Positions 11,448 to 42,329 of a DNA stretch of 64,000 bases are shown here, one piece after another. Within the stretch, counting starts at the first letter, position 1. Each line of letters begins with the position of its first letter. A program made the position numbers and the translations under genes. This DNA is from Allolobophora icterica (lineage: Eukaryota > Annelida > Clitellata > Crassiclitellata > Lumbricidae), in assembly GCA_963556255.1 (NCBI GenBank), contig OY744608.1, positions 12,440,519 through 12,504,518 of the forward strand. The letters run 5' to 3'. The notes below the pieces were generated by a model, which saw only the letters and a list, made by a program, of their open reading frames with translations, was not told where the DNA came from and did no database searches.

Positions 11448-12180
11448 TTGACCATACATACAGATTGGGGGAAAATTTGTCCCCTCAGGAATCGCGCATT
11501 AAAACGAGAACGTTACATCTGAACCACGCCATCCTCTAGAAGCCCTCTAACCCTATCTTCTTTTTTGACCTAATCGCTTACCGACACCAAGCTCTTTCCC
11601 CCGAGTCGACCCTTCGGATCCTGACCTGGTCCGGAAAATGACCAAACAATCTTGGCTCTTCCGGACCGGGAATATGCTCATCTCCATAGCGCTTTTTGTG
11701 GAACCTTTGGAGATAGCATTTGCTTTGCAGATAAGGATTATTGCTCTAATGCGGTGTTTCCCTTCCTATATAGGCCTATATAGCCGGGAACCTGCTCTAT
11801 GGGTGCCGCGCCTGGAATCCTTGGATAATATTTGTGCAGCTTTTCTGTAAAAAATGTGAAAACTACTGATTATCACTAGGCCCTACTGATACAGGCTAGG
11901 CCTATACCTATTTAAAAAACTTAAAGTAGTGCAGCAATAGTCGCGGTTGAATACATGGAACGACGTTGCTCGTCACGAAAATTTAAAAAACAAAACTAAG
12001 TGGAAGAATATTATGCAGAACATGAATCAGATTAACGAAGCACTTGCTTAAGCTTATTAAATGCCTATACTTTATTTCGAACAGTTCTGTATACAGAACT
12101 GTATACAGACTATGCAAATAATTTCTGCCAAGCTCCATCCTGTACTCTGCCTTCAAATCTTTCTCACCCCAGACAGAACC
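11448..12180. other. No gene seen (possible 3' flank of the transporter gene)
   Basis: Mixed sequence. On the minus strand AATAAA at 12076-12071 is the nearest good polyadenylation-like hexamer beyond the transporter stop, about 620 bp away, if the 3' UTR runs through the repeats between. Confidence 0.35.
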
Positions 12181-12182
12181 CG

Positions 12183-12297
12183 CCTTAGCAACTAGGGCCT
12201 TAGCAACTAGGGCCTTAGCAACTAGGGCCTTAGCAACTAGGGCCTTAGCAACTAGGGCCTTAGCAACTAGGGCCTTAGCAACTAGGGCCTTAGCAAC
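12183..12297. repeat. Minisatellite, 16-bp unit x7
   Basis: CCTTAGCAACTAGGGC is repeated about seven times with almost no divergence. Confidence 0.95.
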
Positions 12298-12472
12298 CCC
12301 TCTGTCTGCTTCTCTCTCTGGTCTCCTGGCAACCGGACTTGGACCTCCACTTGGTATAGCTGAACAACCCCTCTGATACGGCGCAGCACCTTTAAATAAG
12401 CTGGTGCCCTGCGCTTAGTTTTAAAGTAGCGCTTAAAAAAATTCGAGATTACGATTACGACAGAGGAGCTAT
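12298..12472 (+). repeat. Dispersed repeat with GATTACGATTACGA tail (family T)
   Basis: Contains TCTCCTGGCAACCGGACTTGG, AATAAGCTGGTGCCCTGCGC and ends GAGATTACGATTACGAC. Relatives lie at 24495-24712 and 46235-46395, with reversed tails near 3425 and 29935. It looks like a LINE 3' end or SINE. No Pol III boxes were found. Confidence 0.7.
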
Positions 12473-12697
12473 AATAACACGCTAAAAAGTTACAACTTGC
12501 GTATTTATATCTTTAAGACGGCGTACATATATACGATGATATGCTATTAGGTCCATCTGTAAAAAAGTTGGACAGTCTCTATTAGAATTAGGCCAGTCTT
12601 TGTTAGAATTAGTTCAGTCTTTGTTGTTTTAATTAGGCATTATGCAGGTATATTCGATTACACTTAGGTCACTCATTGTTAAAATCTGGTCAGTCTG

Positions 12698-33195
<20,498 letters not shown>

Positions 33196-33910
33196 TTCAA
33201 AGACTTTACAGCAACCGGAAGTGACCTTCAACGATGAGAACCTCTCGTCTTCCGCTCTGGCGACGGTACCAGCAACTGTAGCAGGTCTGTGTAACGCTGA
33301 GTTTGAGAGAGAAACAACAGGTGTTTAACACCTGATTGTGTTCAACAGGAGATTAATGTCTTTGTAAACGTAGATTCGCGGATGCTTAGAAGAGCGAGGA
33401 CTTAGAGAACGAGCCGATTAATTAATTCATTAATTAACTCATTCATTCCGATGGTGTTCCACGGGAGAATAATCTGTTCGTAAACGTCGTCGCTTTAAAG
33501 AGCCACGACTTCTGAGAAGTAGTTAATTAATTCATTAATTAACTCATTCATTCATTCGCCTATTCATTCATTCATTCATTCATTCATTCAATCAAAGCAC
33601 TTATGTAGCGCTTCTAGAAATATGAACTCAGGCACACTCCCAGCCCAGCCTCGCGAACAGTTCCCAGGTGTCGATGAAAAGGTAGGTGTAGCACACCTGG
33701 CCTGAAGGACAAACAGATCACTAAGAGGGAAACGTAAGTGCAGTCAAGGCACAGATTGAGTCGGTTTGATTCGCACGGTATTCGAAAGATGTACGTTACG
33801 TATTTTGCGAACCCATGAAAATGCAACTTACATAATTTTTCTGATATCGTCTAGTTTTTGGCTAAAACCCCAACTCCTTCGGATTGCTTGTCCCCGATCC
33901 GTAGTCTGCC
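33196..33910. other. Upstream of first coding exon: possible 5' UTR and worn repeats
   Basis: Short duplicated blocks (GTTAACTCATTCATTC, CGTAAACGT words at 33355-33600), (ATTC)n near 33540-33590 and a LINE-tail-like piece at 33595-33720. No promoter motif I would defend. Confidence 0.4.
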
Positions 33911-34467
33911 ATAGAGAGTGACACGGTAACGGTTACCGCGGTAATTCCGCGGTAACCGCGGGAATCCCACGGGAATGAGGTAGATTTAACCAAAAAAATT
34001 GCGGTAAGCGCACGGTAAAAAAATGTGGCAACACTGTACGGTATTACCGTGGGGATGGGTATGGAAGCTGCGGTAATACCGCGGTAATGGTTACATGTGT
34101 TCATAAATTTCATTTATTCATTTATTTTCAGCTGAGTGCTGACACTATAGGCCTAAATGATCTTCTATTCATTCATCGATTACACAAATAACAGGCTGAG
34201 ATTAAGAATTTTCAGTGTTTGTCAATTTCATAAATTTAAAAAATATGCTATCAATTATAATATTGCAAGTTATATTTCTTACTTTTAGGACGCGGGGACA
34301 TTGCGGGGATTAAAATCCATTATGCGGGAATGGTGAAGGATGGGGATGAAGGTTTCGGGGATGTTGAGGGGACGGGGACATGGGCCTGCGGGGACGGGAG
34401 GAGAGGGGGTTAAAACTACAAATGCGGGGTGGGAATGGGAACACTTTTCTGCCCCCGTGTCACTCTC
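33911..34467. mobile_element. DNA transposon remnant, TSD TAGTCTGCC
   Basis: Inverted ends GAGAGTGACACGG and CCGTGTCACTCTC, flanked by TAGTCTGCC at 33902-33910 and 34468-34476. The 9-bp duplication points to a superfamily other than hAT. The left part is a cluster of GGTAACCGCGG/CCGCGGTAA palindromes, the right part is GGGGACGGGG-rich. No transposase. Confidence 0.75.
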
Positions 34468-34476
34468 TAGTCTGCC

Positions 34477-35692
34477 TCCCCCCCCTATCTCTGGGACCAC
34501 CTTGGTTGTGAATCCCGACTGGTTCCGTCAACATTTTTGCGGTTGCGGTTTTGCCTAGAAGCGACTTTAGATTGACTCCTCCTAGTGCCTTGAGTTTACA
34601 GGACCAAGCAATATGTACTACACCTCGAAGCTTCGATATTCGAATCGTAGACTAATCGGAGACAGTATTCAATTCGATTCCAAAATGACGTCATGATATG
34701 ATTATTAGGCTACTTGACGCACTTTATTGTGTAAATGGTTTCAATTAAAAAATATATTTTTAAATTTTTATTTACGTTGATTAAAATTTTCGTTTAATTG
34801 ATTTTAAACTGCAGAAAAGTTATTAGGCCTATACTGATAATATATCGATTACTGTGTTACTGTGGTATAGGTTTGTGCTATCAAGTACACATTACATGAA
34901 TATCGAACTGGTACCCGCTGATTCGATTCGAGATTCGATTCGACTGAAAATTTGTGATTCGCAGGTCCCGTCACCAGTATACTGTAGCCACGAACTGTTG
35001 TAAGATATACTCACAGTTACCGAAGACAACTCAGTCCGTCCACCTGAATCTGCGTAACAGAATCTGTGCGAAGTGACCTATTAATTCAACCCCTCTGCAT
35101 TTAAAGCAGGGTCTGTTCGCTTAATAAGCCGATGACCTCGAACTGGTGTCTTGCCCTCGGTCGTCAACCTGTCTTAAGTTTCTGCGCCAAATCGGGTCGG
35201 GTATGCAGCTTAACGGATGGGGTCCGAGAATACAATACAACCATAAATGCTTGAAATCTTGAGTTGATTAACGACTCCGCTCGCTGTGGCAAGGACATCG
35301 ACACTGTTTGCATTTTAATACAAAGTGTCTTAACAACAACCCTTCAAAGAAAACCAGTCATTTAAAACATATTTATAATAATTATATAAAGTTTTGTGCA
35401 TATATATATACATATGAAGTTAACCTAGCGTCATTCGTATAGCTGCAATAAAACGTAACTGTTTGTCCATCTCTTTTATGTATATGTATATCGATTATGC
35501 GAACTCGGTGATTTGCATTTTAGACAAGCACATACACTTATAGAGCAATAATTATAAATTTTACTGTTCTAGATTTACTGCTTTCGATTTTATTGCGTTC
35601 ATCGAGTCTCATCGAGTGCTTGCAAGCGAGAGCTGTTCATGCGTGTACAATTCGGAAACTCTATGACAGACTCGCCGTCTCGTGACTGCTGG
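34477..35692. other. No gene seen, TCGAATC-rich stretch
   Basis: 34615-34690 and 34905-34965 carry AAGCTTCGATATTCGAATCG and GATTCGATTCGAGATTCG-type words that look like inverted ends of a worn element. The remainder is unassigned. Confidence 0.4.
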
Positions 35693-35967
35693 GGAGCTCA
35701 CAGTCAGGAGGACGGCTGCGGGCGATGAGCACTGTTCGATTGTCTACAAAATATATTACCATTCTAAATTACACTGAATAACAGACTAAACTGGTCAAGT
35801 GCACACGCAGAAAAGGATTTTAGCCAGCAGTATATTTGCGGATCGTAACTGAGGTTGAACTAATGGGCTGACACAGAAGTATCTCGGCCTTGTAAGGTTT
35901 GGCAGACTGACGTTGCAAGCTCATCGATAAATTTCGTCATGTAAGATTCCAGGCCACAATTTTCTCT
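35693..35967 (-). repeat. Inverted repeat partner of 31292-31557
   Basis: Reverse complement of the copy 4.1 kb to the left, diverged by scattered substitutions. Confidence 0.8.
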
Positions 35968-36580
35968 TCAATTCTATTTCTTTTTCTATTTATCTCCCTG
36001 GTGATTGTTATTTTATTGTTATCCGATTGGCAACAGGTTACCACAACTTGAGAATCATATAGTTACAGCGTAACATTTGAACATAGGCCTATATACTCCC
36101 CTATATAAGGGACTGAATGGTGTTCCATTTGTTCCACTGCATAAATTGACAAACTACTTCTGTGGTTTGAAAATTAGTTGCAACGGTGTCGGATGGCGAA
36201 ATTGTTTTCACTTCGTATTGTAGGATCGAAAGTTTAAGCTCTATTTCTAGTTGCTGTATTTAAGTTGTTTATTTTTTTTTACCAAAGGCCGTTCGTGTTT
36301 GACAAATCTGCTGGAGGTCTTTGAGGAGGTCTATGAGAGGACTGACGAGGAAAAACCTATAGATATAATCTACTTAGATTTTGGCAAGGCATTTGACAAA
36401 GTACGGTACTTTATGTAAGGCTGGCCGAAAAGTTGCGAGCAAGTTGGATTAGAGGGCAGGTACTAACATGGATTCAAAGCTGGCTATCAGGTAGAAGACA
36501 AAAGGTGGGCATCGGAAATAAACACTCTAGCTGGACGACAGTGGTAAGTGGAGTGCCACAAGAATCATCGCTGATCACTG

Positions 36581-37863
36581 CAGTCTTGTTGTCAAGACCT
36601 TAAACCTCAAGACCAAGACTTTGAACCTCAAGACCAAGACCAAGACCTTGAACCTAAAGACCAAGACCAAGACCTGGAACCTCGAGACCAAGACCAAGAC
36701 CTTGAAACTCAAGACCAAAACCGAGTAAAATACCCAAAGAATCACAACCATATCCAGACTTCTATTCCTTACTAAAAATTTTCAAGTCAGACTACTCGCT
36801 ATTTTAATTAAAACATGAATCTTTTATTTTATTCAAAGAAAACAACTCCAAATGCAGACTGCAGAGAATTTCGAATTCGTATTTACAAAAGTCCTTCATG
36901 CGAAATGTTATTCCAAATGCCTGTTGCATTTTATGAAACCCAATTCGCTCGGAATTTTCTGACCAAGACGTCACCTGAGGGCCTCATAAAAATTCTGCCA
37001 TGTGAAAAATACGTTCTACAGGTGCTGAATTCACTGGCACACAGAGCAGCTTTTCAAGTACTTACTTAGCTTAGTACTTAGTCCTTCCGGTGCAGGTCTG
37101 CACATCGAGCGACGCATCTCCTCCACTCGCCTCTGTCCACCGCTAGCCTCTCCGCCTCCTCCCACGTCAGCTCCAGACATCTCAGGTCATCTCTAATTGT
37201 CTCCGGCCAGTTCTTTCTCGGCAGTCCTCTTTTCCTTTTCCCCCAGCGTCCCAGTTCATCGCTTGCTTTGCTCTGCTGCCGTCATCCATGCGGAGGACAT
37301 GCCCCATCCATCTCAATCTTCTCATTCTGATGATGTTTTCCATGGTCTCTTGTCCTGGCTTTTCTCTTACGGTCTTGTTGGTTACTTTGTCCCGCCATGA
37401 TATATGAAGAATTCTTCTCAAACCATCTGTGATGTGCCGCCTCCAGTCTCCACCTGTCCGCTGCCGTCATTGGCCACACTTTTCATGTACCGGATGTAAA
37501 TGTACAATTTGTGAGTCTGTTTTGAAATCATTCCATGTAAATAACCGGAAGTCAAAATAAATGTCCAAAACAACAGTAAAGCCTCACTCACACCGTGTAA
37601 TTACTAAAGCAATTGTATTAGTAATTATTGGATAAATTTTTAAAATCCTTGCGTTTTGTTAAATGACTGTTCAAATTGTCAAAAGTCTTGGTCTTGGTCT
37701 TGCAATACCAAAACCAAGACTTTGAGCCTCAAGACCAAGACCAAGACCTTGAACCTCAAGACCAAGACCAAGACTTTTAGTCTCAAGACCAAGACCAAGA
37801 CTTTTAAAAAAGAATTCGAGTGCACTCGAGACCAAGACCTTGGTCTCGAGGACAATAAGACTG
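36581..37863. mobile_element. hAT-type MITE (CAAGAC family), TSD GATCACTG
   Basis: Ends CAGTCTTGTTGTC and GACAATAAGACTG, perfect duplication GATCACTG at 36573-36580 and 37864-37871 within the LINE RT. The same family as 2572-3422, enlarged by an RTE-like fragment at 37061-37478. Confidence 0.93.
37061..37478 (-). mobile_element. RTE-like LINE 3' fragment nested in the MITE
   Basis: Minus-frame translation includes RMRRLRWMGHVLRMDD and LTWEEAERLAVDRGEWRR, the C-terminal part typical of RTE-type proteins, with a TAAG-rich tail at 37061-37080. A probable 11-bp duplication (CTTTTCAAGTA / CTTTTCATGTA) flanks it. The other MITE copy lacks this insert. Confidence 0.85.
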
Positions 37864-38636
37864 GATCACTGCTGTTTGTACTTTTATTAATGACATAGAC
37901 GATGGGATTTTATCAAAAATTTCTAAGTTTGCAGATGATACAAAACTACGTAAAGCACTGGGTGATGAAGAAGAAGAAGAAGCGAAGATACTGCGGGAAG
38001 ATCGAAGAAGAATGTCCAGATGGTCACAAAACTAGCAAATGCTCTTTAATTTGGAAAAGTGCTCAGTGATGCATATGGGAAAGAAGAGAAACAACAAGTT
38101 TTCATATGAAATGGGAGGTAAGGTATTGAAAGTGAGTGAGGAAGAGAGGGACTTGTGAAGTTTGGAGTGATTATGCACAAGAGTGCAAACCCTTCAAGTT
38201 AGTGTGCTGAAGCATCCAAAAAGGCTAACACAACTTTAGGTATAATAAGGACATTAGTCACCAGAGAGAAGAATACAATATTGAGGTTGTACAAATCGCT
38301 GGTTAGGCCACAGTTGGAATACTGTATCCAGGACATGGAAAAACTGGAGAAAGTGCAAAGAAGTGCTACAAAAAGGATTTGGGGCTACAAGGATCTGAAT
38401 TATGAAGAAAGGTTGAAAAGGTGTGGACTAACAACATTGCAGAGAAGGAGGAGCAGAGGAGATCTAATCGAAGCTTATAAGATTATAACTGGAAACGGAA
38501 GCACTGCAGTGGGAGAGGTTCTTTGAATCAGTACCAAACAAGCCAACTCGGGGACACAGGTATACATTATTTAAGAGGCTGAAAGGAACATCAGGGCAGA
38601 AATTCTTCAGTGCAAGAGTTGTGGAATGGTTTGGAT

Positions 38637-39619
38637 CAGAGGTGGGTAAACTACGGCCCGTGGGCCGGATCCGGCCCGCAAACACTTTTTATCCGGCCCC
38701 ACAATTCTTCAGAACATTTAAAAAAATTCAGACCGCGAGAAGTTTTCTTCGTTATACTTACGCGGCGCTGATCCCACTTACTATTCCGGTCTCGTCTCTA
38801 ATAATAACTGTATGCATTAACTCTGCCAATCTGCCCCACTTCCCTGCATAGGTTTCTACATATGATCTGTTTACGCAGAAGTGAAATCCGTTCAAGTAAA
38901 GCTAATGTTGCTTTCAAAGCAGATGAAAGAACAAAACTACGGGAACTTTCCTACCCTGCAGTTGCAAACTCTCATAGTAGAGTCTGAAGAAAAATATAGC
39001 CTTCACCTGCTGTCAAGTTTGACAGAAGAGTTCTCCAGACGATTTGTGGATTTTAAATCAATTGAGACTGAATTTGCTTTGCTTACAACACCGTTCACAT
39101 TTGACATTGACAATTAGCTCATATACGGAACTTCAGCTGGAGTTAACCGACCCACAAAGTGACATTGTTCTAAAAAAAACAGCTCAAAGGATCAGGATCA
39201 GACCTGATGACATTCTTTTCTTCGCTCAGAAAGGAAAACTTCTCAAATCTATAAACTTTTGCTTAAAAAATGTTTGTATTATTTGCATCCACTTACATCT
39301 GTCAACAAAGATTTTCAACTATGAAGATAATCAAATCCAAGTACAGGTCTCAGCTAAATGATCTCAAAAGTGAACTCAAACTGGGAATTGCAACCAGCGC
39401 AATCACTCAGGATTATGGGAAACTTGTTAAATGTATGCATGTTCACAGTCGTACACATCTCATTAGTAGCAGCCGAAGTGTATTTAATAGGCCTATATTA
39501 TGAATAAGTAAACTTTTTTTCGTGTTAGTCGTTATTAATAGTTAAAAATTTGTTATCCGGCCCTCCGAATTTTTTGGCGTTTAATATGGCTCCTCGTGCA
39601 AAAAGTTTGCCCATCCCTG
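38637..39619 (+). mobile_element. hAT element with decayed transposase, TSD GTTTGGAT
   Basis: Ends CAGAGGTGGGTAAACTACGG and, inverted, CAGGGATGGGCAAACT. Perfect 8-bp duplication GTTTGGAT at 38629-38636 and 39620-39627. Internally deleted but still carries transposase pieces. Confidence 0.93.
38881..39420 (+). pseudogene. hAT transposase remains (GTF2IRD2/Charlie8-like)
   Basis: 38881-39117 reads VKLMLLSKQMKEQNYGNFP, then SSLTEEFSRRFVDFKSIE and a PFTFDID-like motif. A shifted frame from about 39270 reads FASTYICQQRFSTMKIIKSK with YRSQLND, the hAT C-terminal dimerisation region (usual form S-TYICEQLFS-MK--KSKYRS-L). This resembles the transposase domain of GTF2IRD2-type proteins. Frameshifts make it non-functional. 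Confidence 0.85.
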
Positions 39620-39756
39620 GTTTGGATGATAGTACTGTCTCAGTGGACACTATCACAGCTTTTAAGAAGAAGCTACGGAAATTGGACTATCTAGCAGTCC
39701 AGGTTAATTTGCAGTGGTTCTAACACAGACTACACGTCTTCTGAACCACTTAAAAC

Positions 39757-39820
39757 CTTTGTTATGTTATGTTATGTTATGTTATGTTATGTTATGTCAT
39801 GTTATGTTATGTTATGTTAT
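39757..39820. repeat. (TTATG)n LINE tail
   Basis: About twelve TTATG pentamers following the LINE 3' end. Confidence 0.95.
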
Positions 39821-40039
39821 TTGCAAATGCGCGTTAGTACCTGGTCAATGATGTTTACTCTGCTTGACTGTGAGCGTTTAGCTAACGCCGTCATCGTGTC
39901 AGAAATGATTGGCGTACTGTCATTCGAGAAGTACACTATATATTGCTCATTACAAAACATTAGGTAAGATACGACGCAGACGCAAATCGGGAGAAACTCA
40001 ATGTGTACTATTCACAGGACAGAGCGTTGTCTTCGCCCT

Positions 40040-40290
40040 GGTTCGCGCTAGTCCAGTGGTTACGTGCTGGACTGTCAAACGAGAGGTCTGAGTTCAAATC
40101 CTTGCCAGGGTAGATATTCGTTTAGAGATTTCTGCTTCATCTTCGCCAACTCAGCAATAATGAATACACTGACTGTACACTGGTGGTGGGAAGATGAGAC
40201 GGCGAGGGAGAGGACTAACCACCCGCCCTCATAAACCGAGGCTAAGAAAATGAAGTGGCTGACACTTTATACCCATGGATAGTTGCCTTA
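40040..40290 (+). mobile_element. tRNA-derived SINE (family 1), plus orientation
   Basis: GCTAGTCCAGTGGTTACGTG (box A region), GAGTTCAAATCC (box B, about 40089-40100), then a body with GAATACACTGACTG, GAAGATGAGACGGCGAGG and ATGAAGTGGCTGAC. Plus-strand relative of 4013-4280. Confidence 0.78.
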
Positions 40291-40588
40291 AAGGGGTAGC
40301 TGAAAGAACTGCTCTTCTTCTGTGTTTTTAAAGTCGTCTAACAGGTTCCCTAAGTTTTTGGTTTGGATTTGTGATGGAAGTGACCTATCTTGACCTAAGT
40401 CATATAGACTGCAGATGCTGTGTTCAGTAAGACAGGTAAAGACTATCTTATTGGCTTTGTGGTATATATAGAACGTTTGCTGTCTTCTGTCCGTGGGGTT
40501 GTTTGTGTGATATATTAGGACAGTCACGTGTTGTTTGCGTCCGCTTTTGTGAGAGTATTTGGTGACCCTGAGCGTTTGGCAAAAAAGG

Positions 40589-40925
<337 letters not shown>

Positions 40926-41507
40926 TTTCGTTTAATCATATACTCAAGTTGACATTAATGAAACTTGTTACATAGAAACAATTTACAGGAGAGGAAGAAA
41001 CTATTGAGCTGGGGTTAGGCTATGGATGAAAGTATTTCAGAATAAGGTTTGTTTTAGACAATGGAGAGTCAATGGTTTAATGAGAGGTTTTTCGGTCGGT
41101 ATAAATTTTTATAATAGTACTCAAGGAATGATATTTCGTTCGTCCTTTTCAGGAAGCTATGTGGTCGTGAGCGAAGTCCGTGCCGGCCAGGACCACGATG
41201 TGCCGGAAATAACCTATGTAATACATGGCTTTCGTTAGTTCTTGAGCTATACTGCGATTACCGAGAACTTTTCAATGAAATAATTTCCGACGCTAAAACC
41301 CAGGATTACCCCGATTTCGACGTCAATTAATAAAACTAGGTGAAATGCAAGAACTTTCTATAGGCCTACATATAGATTCCTTGGGTGAAATGCAGCCGAA
41401 GCAAATACATTTAATAATGGCCGAAGAGGTGTAGGCCTATTTCACATGCGATTGGCTGGTATGATATTTTCGAGGGTCTGCGTTGAGATGCTTGAATTAA
41501 GTAAGTA

Positions 41508-41684
41508 CAGGGACGTAACTAGCGTTAGGCTTGGGGGGCTTAAGCTCCCCCAAACGAAGTTGAAGCCCCCCCAAACAAGTCAAGCCGTTGTATGCTTACG
41601 GCTAAAATTCGTATGAACACTGTATAAATGTTGCCATGTTCAAGGTTTAAGCCCCCCAAACGAAAAATCCTAGTTACGTGCCTG
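41508..41684. mobile_element. hAT-type MITE, TSD AGTAAGTA
   Basis: 177 bp. Ends CAGGGACGTAACTAG and, inverted, CAGGCACGTAACTAG. Perfect 8-bp duplication at 41500-41507 and 41685-41692. Internal AGCCCCCCAAACGAA repeats. Confidence 0.93.
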
Positions 41685-41757
41685 AGTAAGTAAGGAGAAA
41701 TTACAAGCAAAACAATGGAAAATTTTACATTTAAAAAACTAAGTTTTAATATGGTAA

Positions 41758-41947
41758 ATATCGTTTTCGTTTTCGTTTGATCTATTTTCGTTTCGTTTTA
41801 GTTTTTATTGTTACAATTTTCGTTTTCGTTTTAGTTTTTGTTGTCTGCGTATTTTCGTTTTAGTTTTAGTTTTCGTTAACGAAAACGTTTAATTTTCGTT
41901 AACTGCCATTTTCGTTTTTGTTTTCGTTAACGAAAACAACACTAGTC
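41758..41947. repeat. Degenerate (CGTTTT)n tract with GTTAACGAAAAC palindromes
   Basis: TTTTCGTTTTAGTTTT-type hexamers with CGTTAACGAAAACG words at the right end. Confidence 0.85.
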
Positions 41948-42059
41948 CAGTGATGATACTTCTTGTTACAGCACGGAAGAGAGCCTTCTGGACAGTAGCA
42001 TAAGAACCGTATACAGGAATTGAACTTATTTATTGACATCAGAGATTTAGACTTATAGG

Positions 42060-42165
42060 TTACCAAGTCCTCCTTTATGCGTAACAATATATATATATAT
42101 ATTATATATGGTATGTAACATATATGATATGTATGTGTATATAATACATGTGTGTATGTATGTAT
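42060..42165. repeat. TA/ATATG-rich stretch
   Basis: Short (TA)n at 42089-42110 and GTATG variants. Confidence 0.8.
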
Positions 42166-42329
42166 GCGTAAACACCTATTATGACACATAGTTAATTTCC
42201 GGGAAATGCACGAGGTGGCAGCAGTGCATGCACGGAATGCCTTCTTCACAGAGGAATCACACACCAGATTCTGCCTTGTTTGACGAAGCAACCGCAGACA
42301 AACCGGTTAATCATGGCTTAGACTTCAAA

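Larger units (their letters stand above)
36285..39745 (+). mobile_element. CR1/L2-like LINE, reverse transcriptase broken by two insertions
   Basis: RT palm pieces: LDFGKAFDKV (about 36375-36405), SGVPQ (36550), FADDTKL (about 37925-37950), LYKSLVRPQLEYC (38287-38325) and YEERLKRCGLTTLQRRR (38400-38450). The end FKKKLRKLDYLAV lies near 39660-39700 and a (TTATG)n tail starts at 39757. Element insertions at 36581-37863 and 38637-39619 split it. Internal stops make it non-functional. The 5' end with the endonuclease is missing. Confidence 0.88.
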
